Below, in pieces: positions 37,321 through 48,600 of a stretch of DNA of 64,000 bases (position 1 is its first letter; each line of letters begins with the position of its first letter). The stretch comes from Sialis fuliginosa (Eukaryota; Arthropoda; Insecta; Megaloptera; Sialidae). The stretch spans positions 7,287,001 through 7,351,000 of the forward strand of contig OY540813.1 in the NCBI GenBank assembly GCA_961205875.1, read 5' to 3'. A model generated the notes under the pieces. The model did not search any database and was not told where the DNA came from. It was given only the letters and a program-made list of their open reading frames with translations. A program made the position numbers and the translations under genes.

Positions 37321-37855
37321 TTAAAACGAGACATCCTGTATACTTGAAGTATCGTCTGCAAAAAATGTCAACGGATCCATGATAATTTTTGATACGTCAT
37401 TAATATATAAGATAAATAACAAGGGCCCTAAAACTGACCCTTGTGGCACGCCTCTATCTAATGTTTTCCATGAGGAAAAAAAATCTCTATTATAAGTGCT
37501 AATTGTTACGCATTGTTGTCTTTCTGTTATATAGGATGACAAGATACCATAAAAATATAATTTGTGACATAAGACTGATCTGTCGACACAATTTAAAGGT
37601 TTAGAGATATCAAAATACATCGTGACTGAATATTCACCTTTGTTCCAAGTATTTAGTACATGTGTAAGGGACTTAAAGATAGCTTGGTTAATATTTCTAC
37701 CCTTTGTAAAGCTATACTGATCGTTACTGAATTGTGACGTGTTATAAAGTCTATTAGCTGTAATAATTCCAATGATTTTAGAAATGGAAGGTAAAATAGT
37801 GATTTGTTGTCATTTAAGTTATTTAGATCGCCCGTTTTAAAACAAAAGTAAAAGA
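37321..37855 (-). mobile_element. non-LTR retrotransposon (Jockey/CR1-like) reverse transcriptase fragment
   Basis: On the minus strand the reverse transcriptase reads, in order: FKTGDLNNLND (near 37840), LPSISKIIGIITANRLYN, QYSFTKGRNINQAIFKSL, the palm motif MYFDISKPLNCVD (usual form 'DLSKAFDCVD'), GVPQGSVLGPLLFILYINDV, and the catalytic FADDT. The longest open part is 37321-37620. One frame change lies near 37800. The stretch between YFYGI and LSSYI is shortened relative to the family, which normally has about ten more residues there. Endonuclease and 3' end are missing. A dead, truncated LINE copy; the clade assignment is from motif style only. Confidence 0.9.
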
Positions 37856-37971
37856 GAACGTTATTTTTATAATGTAATCATTAATTTTTTCTATCTCCTA
37901 TCAACTAAACAAAAAAAGTGTTTTATAATTAAAAAATAAAAATATTAAAAAATATATAATTTTTAGATAAC

Positions 37972-38165
37972 TAAAAACAAACTTGTTTGTTTAAACGTCA
38001 AAATTTATTAAAGAAGAGGAAACCGCAAGCTTTCGATTCACAGAATCATCGTCAGGCTATTAATAAAGATTTAAAGTTGAGAAAGATGTCGTTATCTCAA
38101 TAAAATTCATGCGGTTTCCTCTTCTTTAATAAATTTTGACGTTTAAACAAACAAGTTTGTTTTTA
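37972..38165 (-). repeat. perfect 56-base inverted repeat with hammerhead-like core (Penelope-like)
   Basis: Arms 37972-38027 and 38110-38165 are exact reverse complements over all 56 bases. On the minus strand the loop and arm read CCTGACGATGATTCTGTGAA, then TCGAAAGCTTGCGG. CTGACGA fits the hammerhead CUGANGA box, GATTC/GAATC would form stem II, GAAA follows, and TTTATTAA/TTAATAAA could form stem I. Penelope-like elements are known to carry hammerhead ribozymes in their terminal repeats. The extra T before stem II and the weak stem III make activity doubtful. Confidence 0.6.
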
Positions 38166-39715
38166 TTTATATTTAACGTCACTACTATTATATTATTTTT
38201 AGATAACGTTATTTTCTATTATTTATATTCAATTAATTTTTTTATATCGTTTTTCAGTAAGACAGAAATAATATTTGTTTTATATAACTAAAAAAAATAA
38301 AGTCCCATACCAATTTTATGTTAATAATTTTATAGATACGAGTTTTTTATTTTTAAGTAAACGTTCAGAATTAGTTGGTAGATAAAAATATTACCTTATC
38401 GTTGAAAATATAGATTATTTCGTTTAGCTGATTTTTATCCAATAAACTTAATATAATTTATTATTTACAATAAATAAAATTAAATAAATATTTGTATGTA
38501 AAATCAATATAAAAGTATTATTAGCAGGAACCTGAACCTGAACTGGAATCGCTATTTTTCAAAGTCAACGAAACTGAACCTGAATTCGAACCTTTTCTTG
38601 GATAACCGATAACCATTTACTTTTAAAAGGTTCAATAAATTATTTTTAATATTTTTCTCCAATGAATTTTAAAAGATTTTATAAAATGTACTAAAACTAG
38701 AAATCTGTTTGAATTTTATAATATGATGTGACTTATCAAGTCAACTACTAAAATTTATATATTTTTTACTATATTTTTTAAGTGTATAACTGAATTACAT
38801 TTCAATTTGCAAAAAAAATCGAAAAGTTAAGATTTCAATCTTTAAAATGTAATTTTTTTAGCAATATTTTAATGGCTATTATTGTTTTTTTCTTTTCAAA
38901 AAATGTTTTATTTGTTAATTATATATATTTTTTCAAACAAAATAATTTTCTTTCAGTTACAAACTTGAACCCGAACCTGAATCATAAATAAATTCCGGTT
39001 CAAGACACTGATTATTAGTATAAAATAGTTACAGTAAATAAATGCATTCATGTATAAAAAACGAATTAAAATCATAACATTTGTAAAAAAATAATAATAG
39101 TAGTGAAAAAATCTAGCAGATGACGTATTGGAGCAAACAATATGTGATAAACGATGAGCCGATATAATGTTTACTTTGTTATTGTTTTCGGAATCAATCA
39201 TATAACCATTTATTTTCGTCGTAAGAAAAAGAATGTTTTCTGCTATCAAATTATCTTCTTAGTTGTTCACTATTTGCTCGTGATACGCCCCATTACAGCT
39301 ACAGAATAGAAGATGCGGGTAATCAATCAAACAGACAGCGGTAGTGCGGCCCCGTACCAACGGTGATGCACCACCACCCTTTCATCTATCCATCGTTTCC
39401 CAGCGCCAGCCTGATCGTGCCAAATTTTTCAATGTAAATATTGAAGTAGTAGTTTGAACACACATGTTATGGACTACCAGATTTGTTAAGCTTGGGCTTT
39501 TATTCGAAACGATTGCTCCATTGATTCGTGTGGGGAAAATGTTACACTCGTATGTTTTCATTTTGGTTTTAGTTTTCTTATACTAATTTAAAGTTTGTGT
39601 GTTATAGGTTTTATATTTATTTTTTATAGGATTTCTGTATACCTACGTGTATACATAACAAGTAGGTATTCTTGTATTTTACGATCCGTTCAAAAGGTGA
39701 TAAAATTAACTCCTT
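38166..39715. other. AT-rich DNA with GAACCTGAA motifs
   Basis: GAACCTGAAC-type words cluster at 38526-38600 and again at 38960-39005, perhaps the two ends of an old element. A GC-richer, non-repetitive patch lies at 39255-39430. No gene. Confidence 0.45.
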
Positions 39716-39970
39716 TTTAGGGTTTGTCGTCCGTCCGTCCGTCCTTTTCAGTCAAAGCAAAATATCTCGTAAACTATATAAGTTAGAAACTTGAAATTTT
39801 TACTGTACATGTAAAATGGCACCCTCTAGTAAAATATAATTTTCCGAGAGGGCGCGAAGGGGCTAAATCAAGATAATTTTTTTCACGGGGTAACAAGATG
39901 GATGTAGGATGTTGCTGATGGGCCGATAATCGCAGGATAAGACATACAGGGCAGCCATATTGACAGGATT
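39716..39970 (+). repeat. lepidopteran-type dispersed repeat, 5' part
   Basis: Begins TTTAGGGTTTGTCGTCCGTC and shares about 95 bases with 60253-60440, including TTTTCAGTCAAAGCAAAATA and the CTCGTAAACTATATAAGTTA block. It then continues into GAGGGCGCGAAGGGGCTAAA. Non-coding. Confidence 0.7.
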
Positions 39971-40749
39971 ATTAAATTCATATACGTATACAATATGTTT
40001 ATTAAAAACAATCCAAAAGCACCCCTCCCATTTAAAGAATTATGTTATTTACAAACACAGTGTTTTTTTTACACAAACTGGTATTAAATACTACTAAATT
40101 GTTTTATTTCAAATTCTTTATTTAACTCGCTTATTGTCACTAAGAATAATTAATGGTAATCTAATTAGAAATTTTGTAGTTCATTATTTTTCATTCATTA
40201 AAATAGCTTATACCATATATGCATGTCACAATTACAATAGTTATTTTAACAGTGCAAGAACAACAGAAAATTTCAACTCCAATATAACTTTAAATGGAAG
40301 TTAATTAAATCTATACATATTTTATATTATGTCAACCGAGAATTCTAAACCAGTATCACATAATGTATGTAACGCAACACCAATTTAACAAACTCGATCT
40401 ATATTTATTAACAACTTGAGAACAAGAAAATGAAACATGTTACTAACTTAATGTTGTTTCAAGCAATCATATGTCAAGAATATGTAAATACACGTCAATT
40501 CAATTTAAAGTATAGAGAAATGTATGCCATTACAAAATCATAAAGTCTTTTTTTTATAGATTGTAATATGTAACAAATAAAAACATGTGCGTAATATTAA
40601 CAAAATTAATACGACATAATTAAATAAAATATCAGTTAGTAATATATCATTCTGTCAATAAAATAACTAATTCTTCACTTTGTCACTACTGTATACATTA
40701 AAAAATTATCATAACAGTCCACTCAAATTAGAAATTTCCTATAGGTGAC
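39971..40749. other. AT-rich intergenic DNA, no gene seen
   Basis: No gene or repeat noticed. Confidence 0.5.
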
Positions 40750-41110
40750 AAATGAAATTAATACTCGCCTCGATTATTTTCGCGCCAATAAAATATCAAA
40801 AACTGTGACATTTTCAAAAAACTACATTTTGGTCTCAAGATTTGAACGACTCTCACTCCTGACTTAGTTTAGTTTTAGTTATCAACCGAAGTACCATTTT
40901 TATAGGAAATTTTCTTATCTGTAAAATTAATTCTGTTCATTTTTGCTCTATCTTACATCGTTTTCACTGCATCGACGATTTAAGCATAACCAGCACTCAA
41001 TTTTTTTTTGTTAGTGTATTTCCCTGAGGTCTTGCATTTTTGATATGTTTAGGGACATCATTTGCCATCGATTAGCGCTAAAATAATCGAGGCGAATATT
41101 AATTCCATTT
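40750..41110. mobile_element. 361-base inverted-repeat element (MITE)
   Basis: Ends pair over about 30 bases: AAATGAAATTAATACTCGCC then TCGATTATTTT on the left, against the reverse complement AAATGGAATTAATATTCGCC then TCGATTATTTT on the right. TTAA occurs symmetrically 8 bases inside each end, which would suit a TTAA-targeting (piggyBac/Kolobok-like) family, but the pairing continues outside it. Interior non-coding. Confidence 0.75.
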
Positions 41111-41608
41111 AAAAATCTAATTTGATTGGTCTATAAGTTTACATATACATATTTTGCAATGAACAAGTTATGTATTATTTGGTGAACGTATTTATATAAA
41201 ATAATATATTTAGTTATAATAAATCGGTTTAGTTCACCATTTCAAACAAGCATAAAAAAACAGTTTTTAGAAATTAATTGATTGTTTCTTATAGAAAACA
41301 TTTTTTTTTTATTTAAGTGGTTCTAAACTACAATTAAAATTTATATGCCGCGCTTGAGCCAGAAGTGTTGAATCCAAAACAGGCCCTAAATAATATCTAC
41401 CAAAACTGACTAAAAATTTTCAATTTTACATTAATCGAAAAAAAATGTAAGAAGTTCATACGGCATTCAAATTTCCAAATGTATAAATAAAAACACATCG
41501 AAATCGGTTGTTTAATTTGAGAGTTACGGAATTATTTTGGTAATGGGTTAATAAAGATTTAAATAAACTTATTTTTATTTATTTTATTTGCCTTCATAGA
41601 TATATGTA
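41111..41608. other. decayed repeat DNA, no gene
   Basis: Includes a non-LTR-like phrase near 41495-41535 (CACATCGAAATCGGTTG). No gene. Confidence 0.45.
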
Positions 41609-42193
41609 CAGTTGACTCTCGATAATTTGAAACTCAATGGACCAGAGAAAAAGTTCAAATTACCGAGAATTCAAAATAATAAGAGTTCAATTAACCAAGA
41701 AGAAGTTAGGAAAAAATCAAATAAACAAGAGTTTGACTAAAAGTAAGTACATATGTGCAAAGTGGTCTTTATTTAAAAAGTAATACACATACTTTGTACA
41801 ATATTGTACATATATGGTTCAATTGATACATACACTTATGAAAAATAAGAAAATGAAAATATTAAAACTACATAAATGTTTATTTCAAAAATAAGTCCGT
41901 AATTTTTTTTTTGTTTGAACGAAAACTAAAAACTCAATTATGTACGTAAACAAAGAACAAGTCTGTGCATGATCATCCATGATTAAACGAATTACAGAAG
42001 TGATTCAAAAGACTTCAAATTATAGAGAGTTGAGGAGCACTGACTTCAAATTATAGAGCAAGATGCCGGTACTACAACTTCAAATTACCGAGGGGACGAT
42101 GATACATGGATTTATTTAATTTATCGAGTGTTTTTCAAGGGGCCGGAAAAAACTTCAAATTATTGAGAGATTTAAATTATCGAGAGTCGACTG
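41609..42193. mobile_element. pogo/Tigger-type MITE
   Basis: Ends are CAGTTGACTCTCGATAATTT and, inverted, CAGTCGACTCTCGATAATTT, close to the CAGT-GACTCTC ends of pogo-type elements of the Tc1/mariner superfamily. Inside, several copies of TTCAAATTA(C/T)NGAG occur at about 41653-41666, 42015, 42045, 42081 and 42151. Left flank TA is kept; the right is TT. Non-coding, 585 bases. Confidence 0.75.
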
Positions 42194-42208
42194 TTCATAG
42201 GTATATAC

Positions 42209-43135
42209 TAGGGTGGAGTGAAAAACATTTTTTTTTGAATCTTTAAGACGCTATATGCGCAAAATGTGCATTTGTATATCCTTAAAACACCTTATGAAGG
42301 AATTAGTAATTGGATATCATCCTGAGATTCCTAAATTATTTTCTTTATTAGAAAAAAATATAAATTTTTGGGCATTATATCTCGGTAACGGGGTAAGATA
42401 TTTGAATGCGTAATAGTTTAAATTAAAGAGACATTCAGTACCTTTAAAATGATATATAATAGTCAAACATTTATTATAGTTAATCGTTTGAAAAATGCTC
42501 TTAAAATAAGATTATTTTTATAAAAAAACTAAAAAATAAACATCATTTAAAAAAAAAATGATTAACTATAAAAAACTGGATTGCTCTTTAATTTAAATTA
42601 TTGCGCATTCAAATATCTTTCCCCGTTATCGAGATATAACACCTTAATTTCATTAAATTTACAGAATTAAGAGTATAATATCTCGGTAACGGGGAAAGAT
42701 ATTTGAATGCGCAATAATTTAAATTAAAGAGCAATCCAGTATCTTTAAAATAATATGTAACTGTAATTTTTTTTTATAGTTAATCATTTTTTTTTAAATG
42801 ATGTTTATTTTTTGGTTTTTTTATAAAAATAATCTTATTTTGAGAGCATTTTTCAAACGATTAACTATAATAAATGTTTGACTATTATATATCATTTTCA
42901 AGGTACTGAATGTCTCTTTAATTTAAACTATTGCGCATTCAAATATCTTACCCCGTTACCGAAATATTATGCCCAAAAATTTATGTTTTTTTCTAATAAA
43001 GAAAATAATTTAGGAACCTCAGGATGATATCCAATTTCAAATTCCTTCATAAGGTGTTTTAAGGATATACAAATGCACATTTTGCGCATATAGCGTTTCG
43101 AAGATTCGAAAAAAACATTTTTTCACTCCACCCTA
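42209..43135. repeat. 927-base foldback element with TAGGGTGGAG ends
   Basis: Ends are TAGGGTGGAGTGAAAAA and its inverse, bounded by TA. The arms (about 450 bases each) are nearly perfect reverse complements. Each holds a further inverted pair, so TCGGTAACGGGGTAAGATAT-type words appear four times (about 42380, 42610, 42680, 42945). No coding part. Probably a Tc1/mariner-like MITE enlarged into a palindrome. Confidence 0.85.
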
Positions 43136-43859
43136 ATATACAATATACACTTTATTAACAATTTCCGTCGACATATTTATAGATATATAAATATATAGAT
43201 CATCACCGACCGACCTACATCCCAAACACATTCTAAATCACATATGGCAGATATAATAGTATTAATCGCTACATAATACACACAAATTAATCTAAACATC
43301 ATGATCAATTTGTATTTCACTGTTTACGATAAAGATCATTGTAGGCGTGCTGTGCATATTGACAACACACATACCTCGCCTTCTGCCTCCCTCTACCCCA
43401 CTACGCGTAACAAATACGGAAGAAAACCACAGTCTTGTGTGAAACGCTCTCACATACATGTAACAATATTTATAGTTGTTTACAAGTTTGTATCGCTGTA
43501 TAAATAAACAATTGTTCGCAGATCTGCATTTGTATGCGATCTTTATTAGGTATGTAAACAATGTATGTGTATTGAGTATTTGAATAATTGCTGTAGGATA
43601 TTTAATTAATTAATTTAAATGTTTAGTTTATTAACCCATTTAGACACGCTTTTTTTTTTTAATTTTTTTTATTCGTGTTTTAATGTGATTTACAATTTGT
43701 GGGTACGTACTTGAAAATATTTGCTTATTCTGCTGTACCATATGTGGTATGGTAGGTTTAAATGGGTTTATACGTGTGTATATATATTTTTTTGGTATGA
43801 AATAATTTGTGAATGTGGATTTTTCTATATAATACCTCTACGTCTTATTTTCTTGTTTT
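43136..43859. other. intergenic DNA, no gene supported
   Basis: Weak open frames on both strands at about 43290-43560 overlap each other and look like chance. Nothing else seen. Confidence 0.45.
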
Positions 43860-44561
43860 TTAGTCGATATTTGTATGACGAGTTGAAATTCATTGCAGGA
43901 AATTTCACTAAAAAATTTCAAATTTTTTATTTCGTTAAAAGTATGTTTATTGTATAGAAAATGACGTGAAAAGTTATTTGTTTCAAACCGCAGGTCTGTA
44001 TCTCAAACCGTTCTCGAGATATAGCTTCTCAAATTTTTAGTTTTTCAAATTTTTGGAGAAAAAAGGCCATAACTTTTGAACGTGTGGTCGGAATTGATTT
44101 TAGTTGACGGATTTGAAATCAACGTGTCAAAATCTATATAATAACATGTATAATACCTTAAAACTTGGAAAAAAAAATTTCGCGAAAAATCGAAAAAATT
44201 CAAAGGGGTATACCTTAAAAAAATGTCGATTTTTGACCAAAATTTTTTTTTTGGATTTTAAAGTATTATATATGTCATTACATAGATTTTGACACGCTGA
44301 TTACAAATCCGTCAACTAAAATCAATTCCGATCACGCGTTCAAAAGTTATGGCCTTTTTTCTCCAAAAATTTGAAAAAAACTAAAACTTTGAGAGGCTAA
44401 ATCTCGAGAACGGTTCGAGATACAGACCTGCGGTTTGAAACAGACAACTTTTCACGTCATTTTCTATACAATAAACATACTTCTAACGAAATCAAAAATT
44501 TGAAATTTTTTAGTGAAATTTCCTGCAGTGAACTTCAATTCGTCATACAAATATCGACTAA
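43860..44561. repeat. 700-base near-perfect palindrome
   Basis: Ends TTAGTCGATATTTGTATGAC and its inverse. Arms of about 340 bases pair almost throughout around a centre near 44210, e.g. GACGTGAAAAGTTATTTGTT against AACAGACAACTTTTCACGTC, and AGGCCATAACTTTTGAACG against its reverse. The arm unit is the same as the tandem units at 12531-12846. Non-coding. Confidence 0.88.
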
Positions 44562-45549
44562 ATTATCTTTATATATCAAGTCAATCGACTAAAAGTATCA
44601 ATTCTTTTAAAAAAAAAAGTACTGGAATATGAGCATCTTGTTAAACACGAGTTATTTAACAAAAATAACAGTGACGTAATACTAAAACAAAGTAAAATAG
44701 TCAAAATATAATGCCTTGATATCTGTTATAAAACGTATCGCCCGCATGCCCAAAAACAACTTTTTTTAAACACAATCAAGAAATGAATACATCTAAGAAG
44801 AAAAGTAGTAATTACTATCTTACGAAGACAAAATAATATCCTAATTTTATAGAAAATAGTGTCTAAATATTTACGGACAGTAGTGTAACTGTGAATAATT
44901 TGTAATAATGAAGTATTCAAAAGTATCAGTAAGTTTAAATTCTTTTTAACTGGATTAAAGTAAAAGAAAAACTTGTACTGTTGTATAACTAAAGCAGTTA
45001 AAAGCTAGTTCTTAAAAATTTAGCCCGAAGTACATCTTATGCAATCATATTATTATTATCTACTGCTTTTTTCTTGTATATTTTATATCATTTAATTAGG
45101 TACTAGGTCTAAGTATATATGTATATAAAATTTATTTTTAATGATTTCGTTGTCAATAGTTTATTATTACAATGTTGTAATATTTTATTTTAATCTAAGG
45201 CCTACATAATACACATTGTATAGAGGCAGCCAAAAACCCATAAAGGTTCTAGGTCGAATACAAACGAAATCTGCTTAAAAAAGAAAAAAATATTTTATTA
45301 TTAAATTAAATTAAATGCTTAATGATTTCTATACTGTAAAATTGCGTTTTACTTAAATACTGTATTACATTACATTAATATTAAAATTTTATATGTGTCA
45401 CCGTTTTGGCTATAGAGCGTTCAAAGACCAATAGACAGACTCACAGGTGCCATTGAAATAATGACCGTATCTTCAAAACGTGTAATTCCATTGAAATCTC
45501 GAACTTGAATCTTTTATGATTACTAGATGCATATTTAATACATATATGC
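44562..45549. other. AT-rich intergenic DNA, no gene seen
   Basis: Only a small GC-richer piece at 45410-45470 (repeat-like, with AGACAGACTCACAGG). Confidence 0.5.
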
Positions 45550-45690
45550 CTGGTATTATCAAGTTTAACAAAATGTTCCTGTAACTAACTGTATTATTAT
45601 TAACAGAATTTTATTAAATGTATTTTTAATTTTCTGCGCTGTTTTTACAACCCAAATTATGTACATTTTTCATTGATATTGATTTAAATC
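45550..45690 (+). repeat. dispersed repeat B, copy 2
   Basis: Second copy of the repeat at 17695-17870 (GGTATTATCAAGTTTAACA, TTTTTAATTTTCTGC, GTTTTTACAACCC). Confidence 0.5.
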
Positions 45691-48600
45691 TCGTTTGCAA
45701 TATACAAAATTTGGGTGAAAGGACATTTAGCGCTAAAGGAGCTTTAAATTCGTTGATAATAGCGGGCAATAATATACATTTTATGTATATATAAAAAAGG
45801 AAAAAATGTTTACAAAAATTATTAAACAGTTAAGTAATCAAGATGGCATTACCATCGATACTTATAAAAACAATTTTTCTATTTAGTTTGACTATTTATA
45901 CGCAACATTCAAGTTTATGCTACCACAAGCGCTGCACAAGATTTATCCTCTAATTGTTGTTCGCGCCAACTCACACTTCAGCTCGCCACAACAATGGAGT
46001 TTACGGTTCCCCATGACTTTTATTGCTCTTTAAATCACAGTTCCTTGCGATTTATACACCGACGCCATTACGCTGAGTATTATTAAGTGATATAAAAGTC
46101 AAACAATCATTTCTTGTATACAAAAAAGTAAATGTAGGTGAACCAATCGACAAATCTATGTGTAGATACATCCGATACTTTTGATTTATGTAGATACCTT
46201 ATAATATATAAAATTATAAAGTTAAATAAACTTTTGAGTAGGTACAACACAGTTATCTTTCCAGTTATTATATATTTTATAGGAATAGGATAAGGTACTG
46301 GAAATGTATTATTTATGATTATTTTAAAACTTATAATAAGTATATAATATATGTACAATTCTGAGAAACTTTATTCTATACATATATAAAATAAGTAAGT
46401 GGAAACATGTAACATATTACATTTTAAAGCTAGAACTTATATAAATATGAATCTAATCTAGATAAAAAAAGTAAAGTAAAAGTAAAAAAAACTGTAACGC
46501 ATAGCACATAAGACAAATCCCATATATAGAGTTTTGCTATACATGTCAATGATTATAAAAATAATAACGTAGAAGTAATAATATCATACATATTTATTTT
46601 TCTATTTAAAAAATGTTCAGCAATAAACATAACATTTGTTGAGTGTTTTTAATTTTATTTTTAAATATTTAAAAAAGAATGGAAACTCGTAAATTGTAAT
46701 TTATTATTCTTCTATATATAAACAGTATGGATCTTGGCTTCTGGGTGTATGCCGCGTCGGTTTGGTCGTGTTATCATCACACATTGCAGTGGATATCTTT
46801 ATAAAAAAAATAAAAGAGGGTGTTATTTTTTTTATATGCATTTAACTGCTCATACATATTATAAATGTGAATTTCAGGCAAAATAATCTTCTATTATTAA
46901 AAAAAATGTATTGCGATATTTCACATTTTAGGTGTAAAAAAATTGTTCAGTACAAATGATATTTGATTTTATAAAATATAGATGTATCTAAAAGTATTAT
47001 ATAAATAATAAATAAATATCAAAAACCAAAAAAAGACTAAACAAATATATATTAGTCGACTATAAATTAATATTTTTATTCAGGTATTTAAAAACACATA
47101 TTCATAACTTTCTTATAAAATAACGCATCTTGAAAAAAAAGTACCGACTAAATCATATTTAAATTCCGTTTACAAGAAGAAAACAAACGCAGTACAAGTA
47201 GTGGAGATGCGTTGTACAGTAGAACGAGAAAGAGAGTGATAGAGATAATACAGAAGCCCAGAAACAAAGCTTTGCCTCACTTTCATCTTTTATCGTTAAT
47301 GTCGTCCACTAATCCCTGGTTCCCTTTACATTACATAATAAGAAACACGAAGAACCAATCTCGTCTCTGTATTTTACACAAGTACAGTGTCGGATTTAGT
47401 GGCGGGGTGAAGAGGGGATTGTTTTAAGTTGTTATAAGACACCGTTTTATTTAATTAAAGTAGTAAAGAATTCTTTGTTAAAATTAATTATTCATTTAAT
47501 TTGAGTATATAAGAGAGTAATGTAATAACCTCGAAATTATCATAATAATAAATTATTTGTTGAAAAGGCTATTTTTAGAATATATCGTACAAAAATACAT
47601 TTGTGTTTTCAATAGGTTTAATTAAAAAAAATAATTTCAGATTTTGAACATATGCTTTATTATTATTTTGTAACCAATTTATTTAATAATTTTCAATATA
47701 AAAATATAAATGCGCGCCTGAATTCTATCTCTGAATTTTACACCAGTTAGATTACTTTTATACAAAATGTAAAGAAACAACTTTATCTCAATAATCCGAG
47801 AGATTAAAAGTTTTATTCTTCTGTATCATTACGTCTCCAATAAAACAAATTTTCGATGTTAGCTTAAAACAAAGATTAAGAATGAAAAACTTACAACTTT
47901 GTACTATGGATTATTTTCCTTCTTTCATCTTTAATTTCAAATGAGATCTCTAGATGAAATAAAATCAAAACGGAGGAAAATTATCTACTCTATGAAAATT
48001 AACTACATTTCGTTTTTAATACCATCTCTAGTTAAAAGAATATTTATTTTAGTAATCTGCATAGTCTATATCATGTAATTAAAATGAATTTATAATTTTC
48101 TAGGTAAATAAAGCAAAATATTAATTTATATTTTAATTAATGGTGCATATAATGAATTTTACCAGTGAAGTTAATTTATAATTTTTGTATTTACATCGTA
48201 ATTTAATCTTGCTTGTCATGGTTTTTTTAATTGTAAGTTAATTAATTAATAAATAATTAAAAACATATTGATTCTTTAATATAACACTGGAGTGTTTTAA
48301 TTTTGTTTATCTCGAATTATAAGATCAATAAATTATTTTTTAATTTACATTTTCGGCGCCTTGGCTATTGTTGAATTATATAACATTTAATTTTCAGATT
48401 TTTTTCAAAAACATTTATGTTATTTAACGCAGAAGGTCGTTCTTATGGCGAAACGTTTTATAGTTAATATAGAAAGGTGTTGTACTGTGGGTCAATTTTT
48501 ATATTTTTCAATAAATTCATTTTCAAATACTATAAAAAAATTGCTATGAAAATTAACATACTGATCATTATACTAGCTAATTTATTTTGTATTATAATTT

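Noticed and set aside
38953-39249. 98-residue minus-strand open frame
   Set aside because: Hydrophobic, Tyr/Phe/Ile-rich product of AT-rich DNA, partly overlapping GAACCTGAA repeat words.
43292-43561. Overlapping open frames on both strands
   Set aside because: They are mirror images of one slightly GC-richer patch; neither has support.
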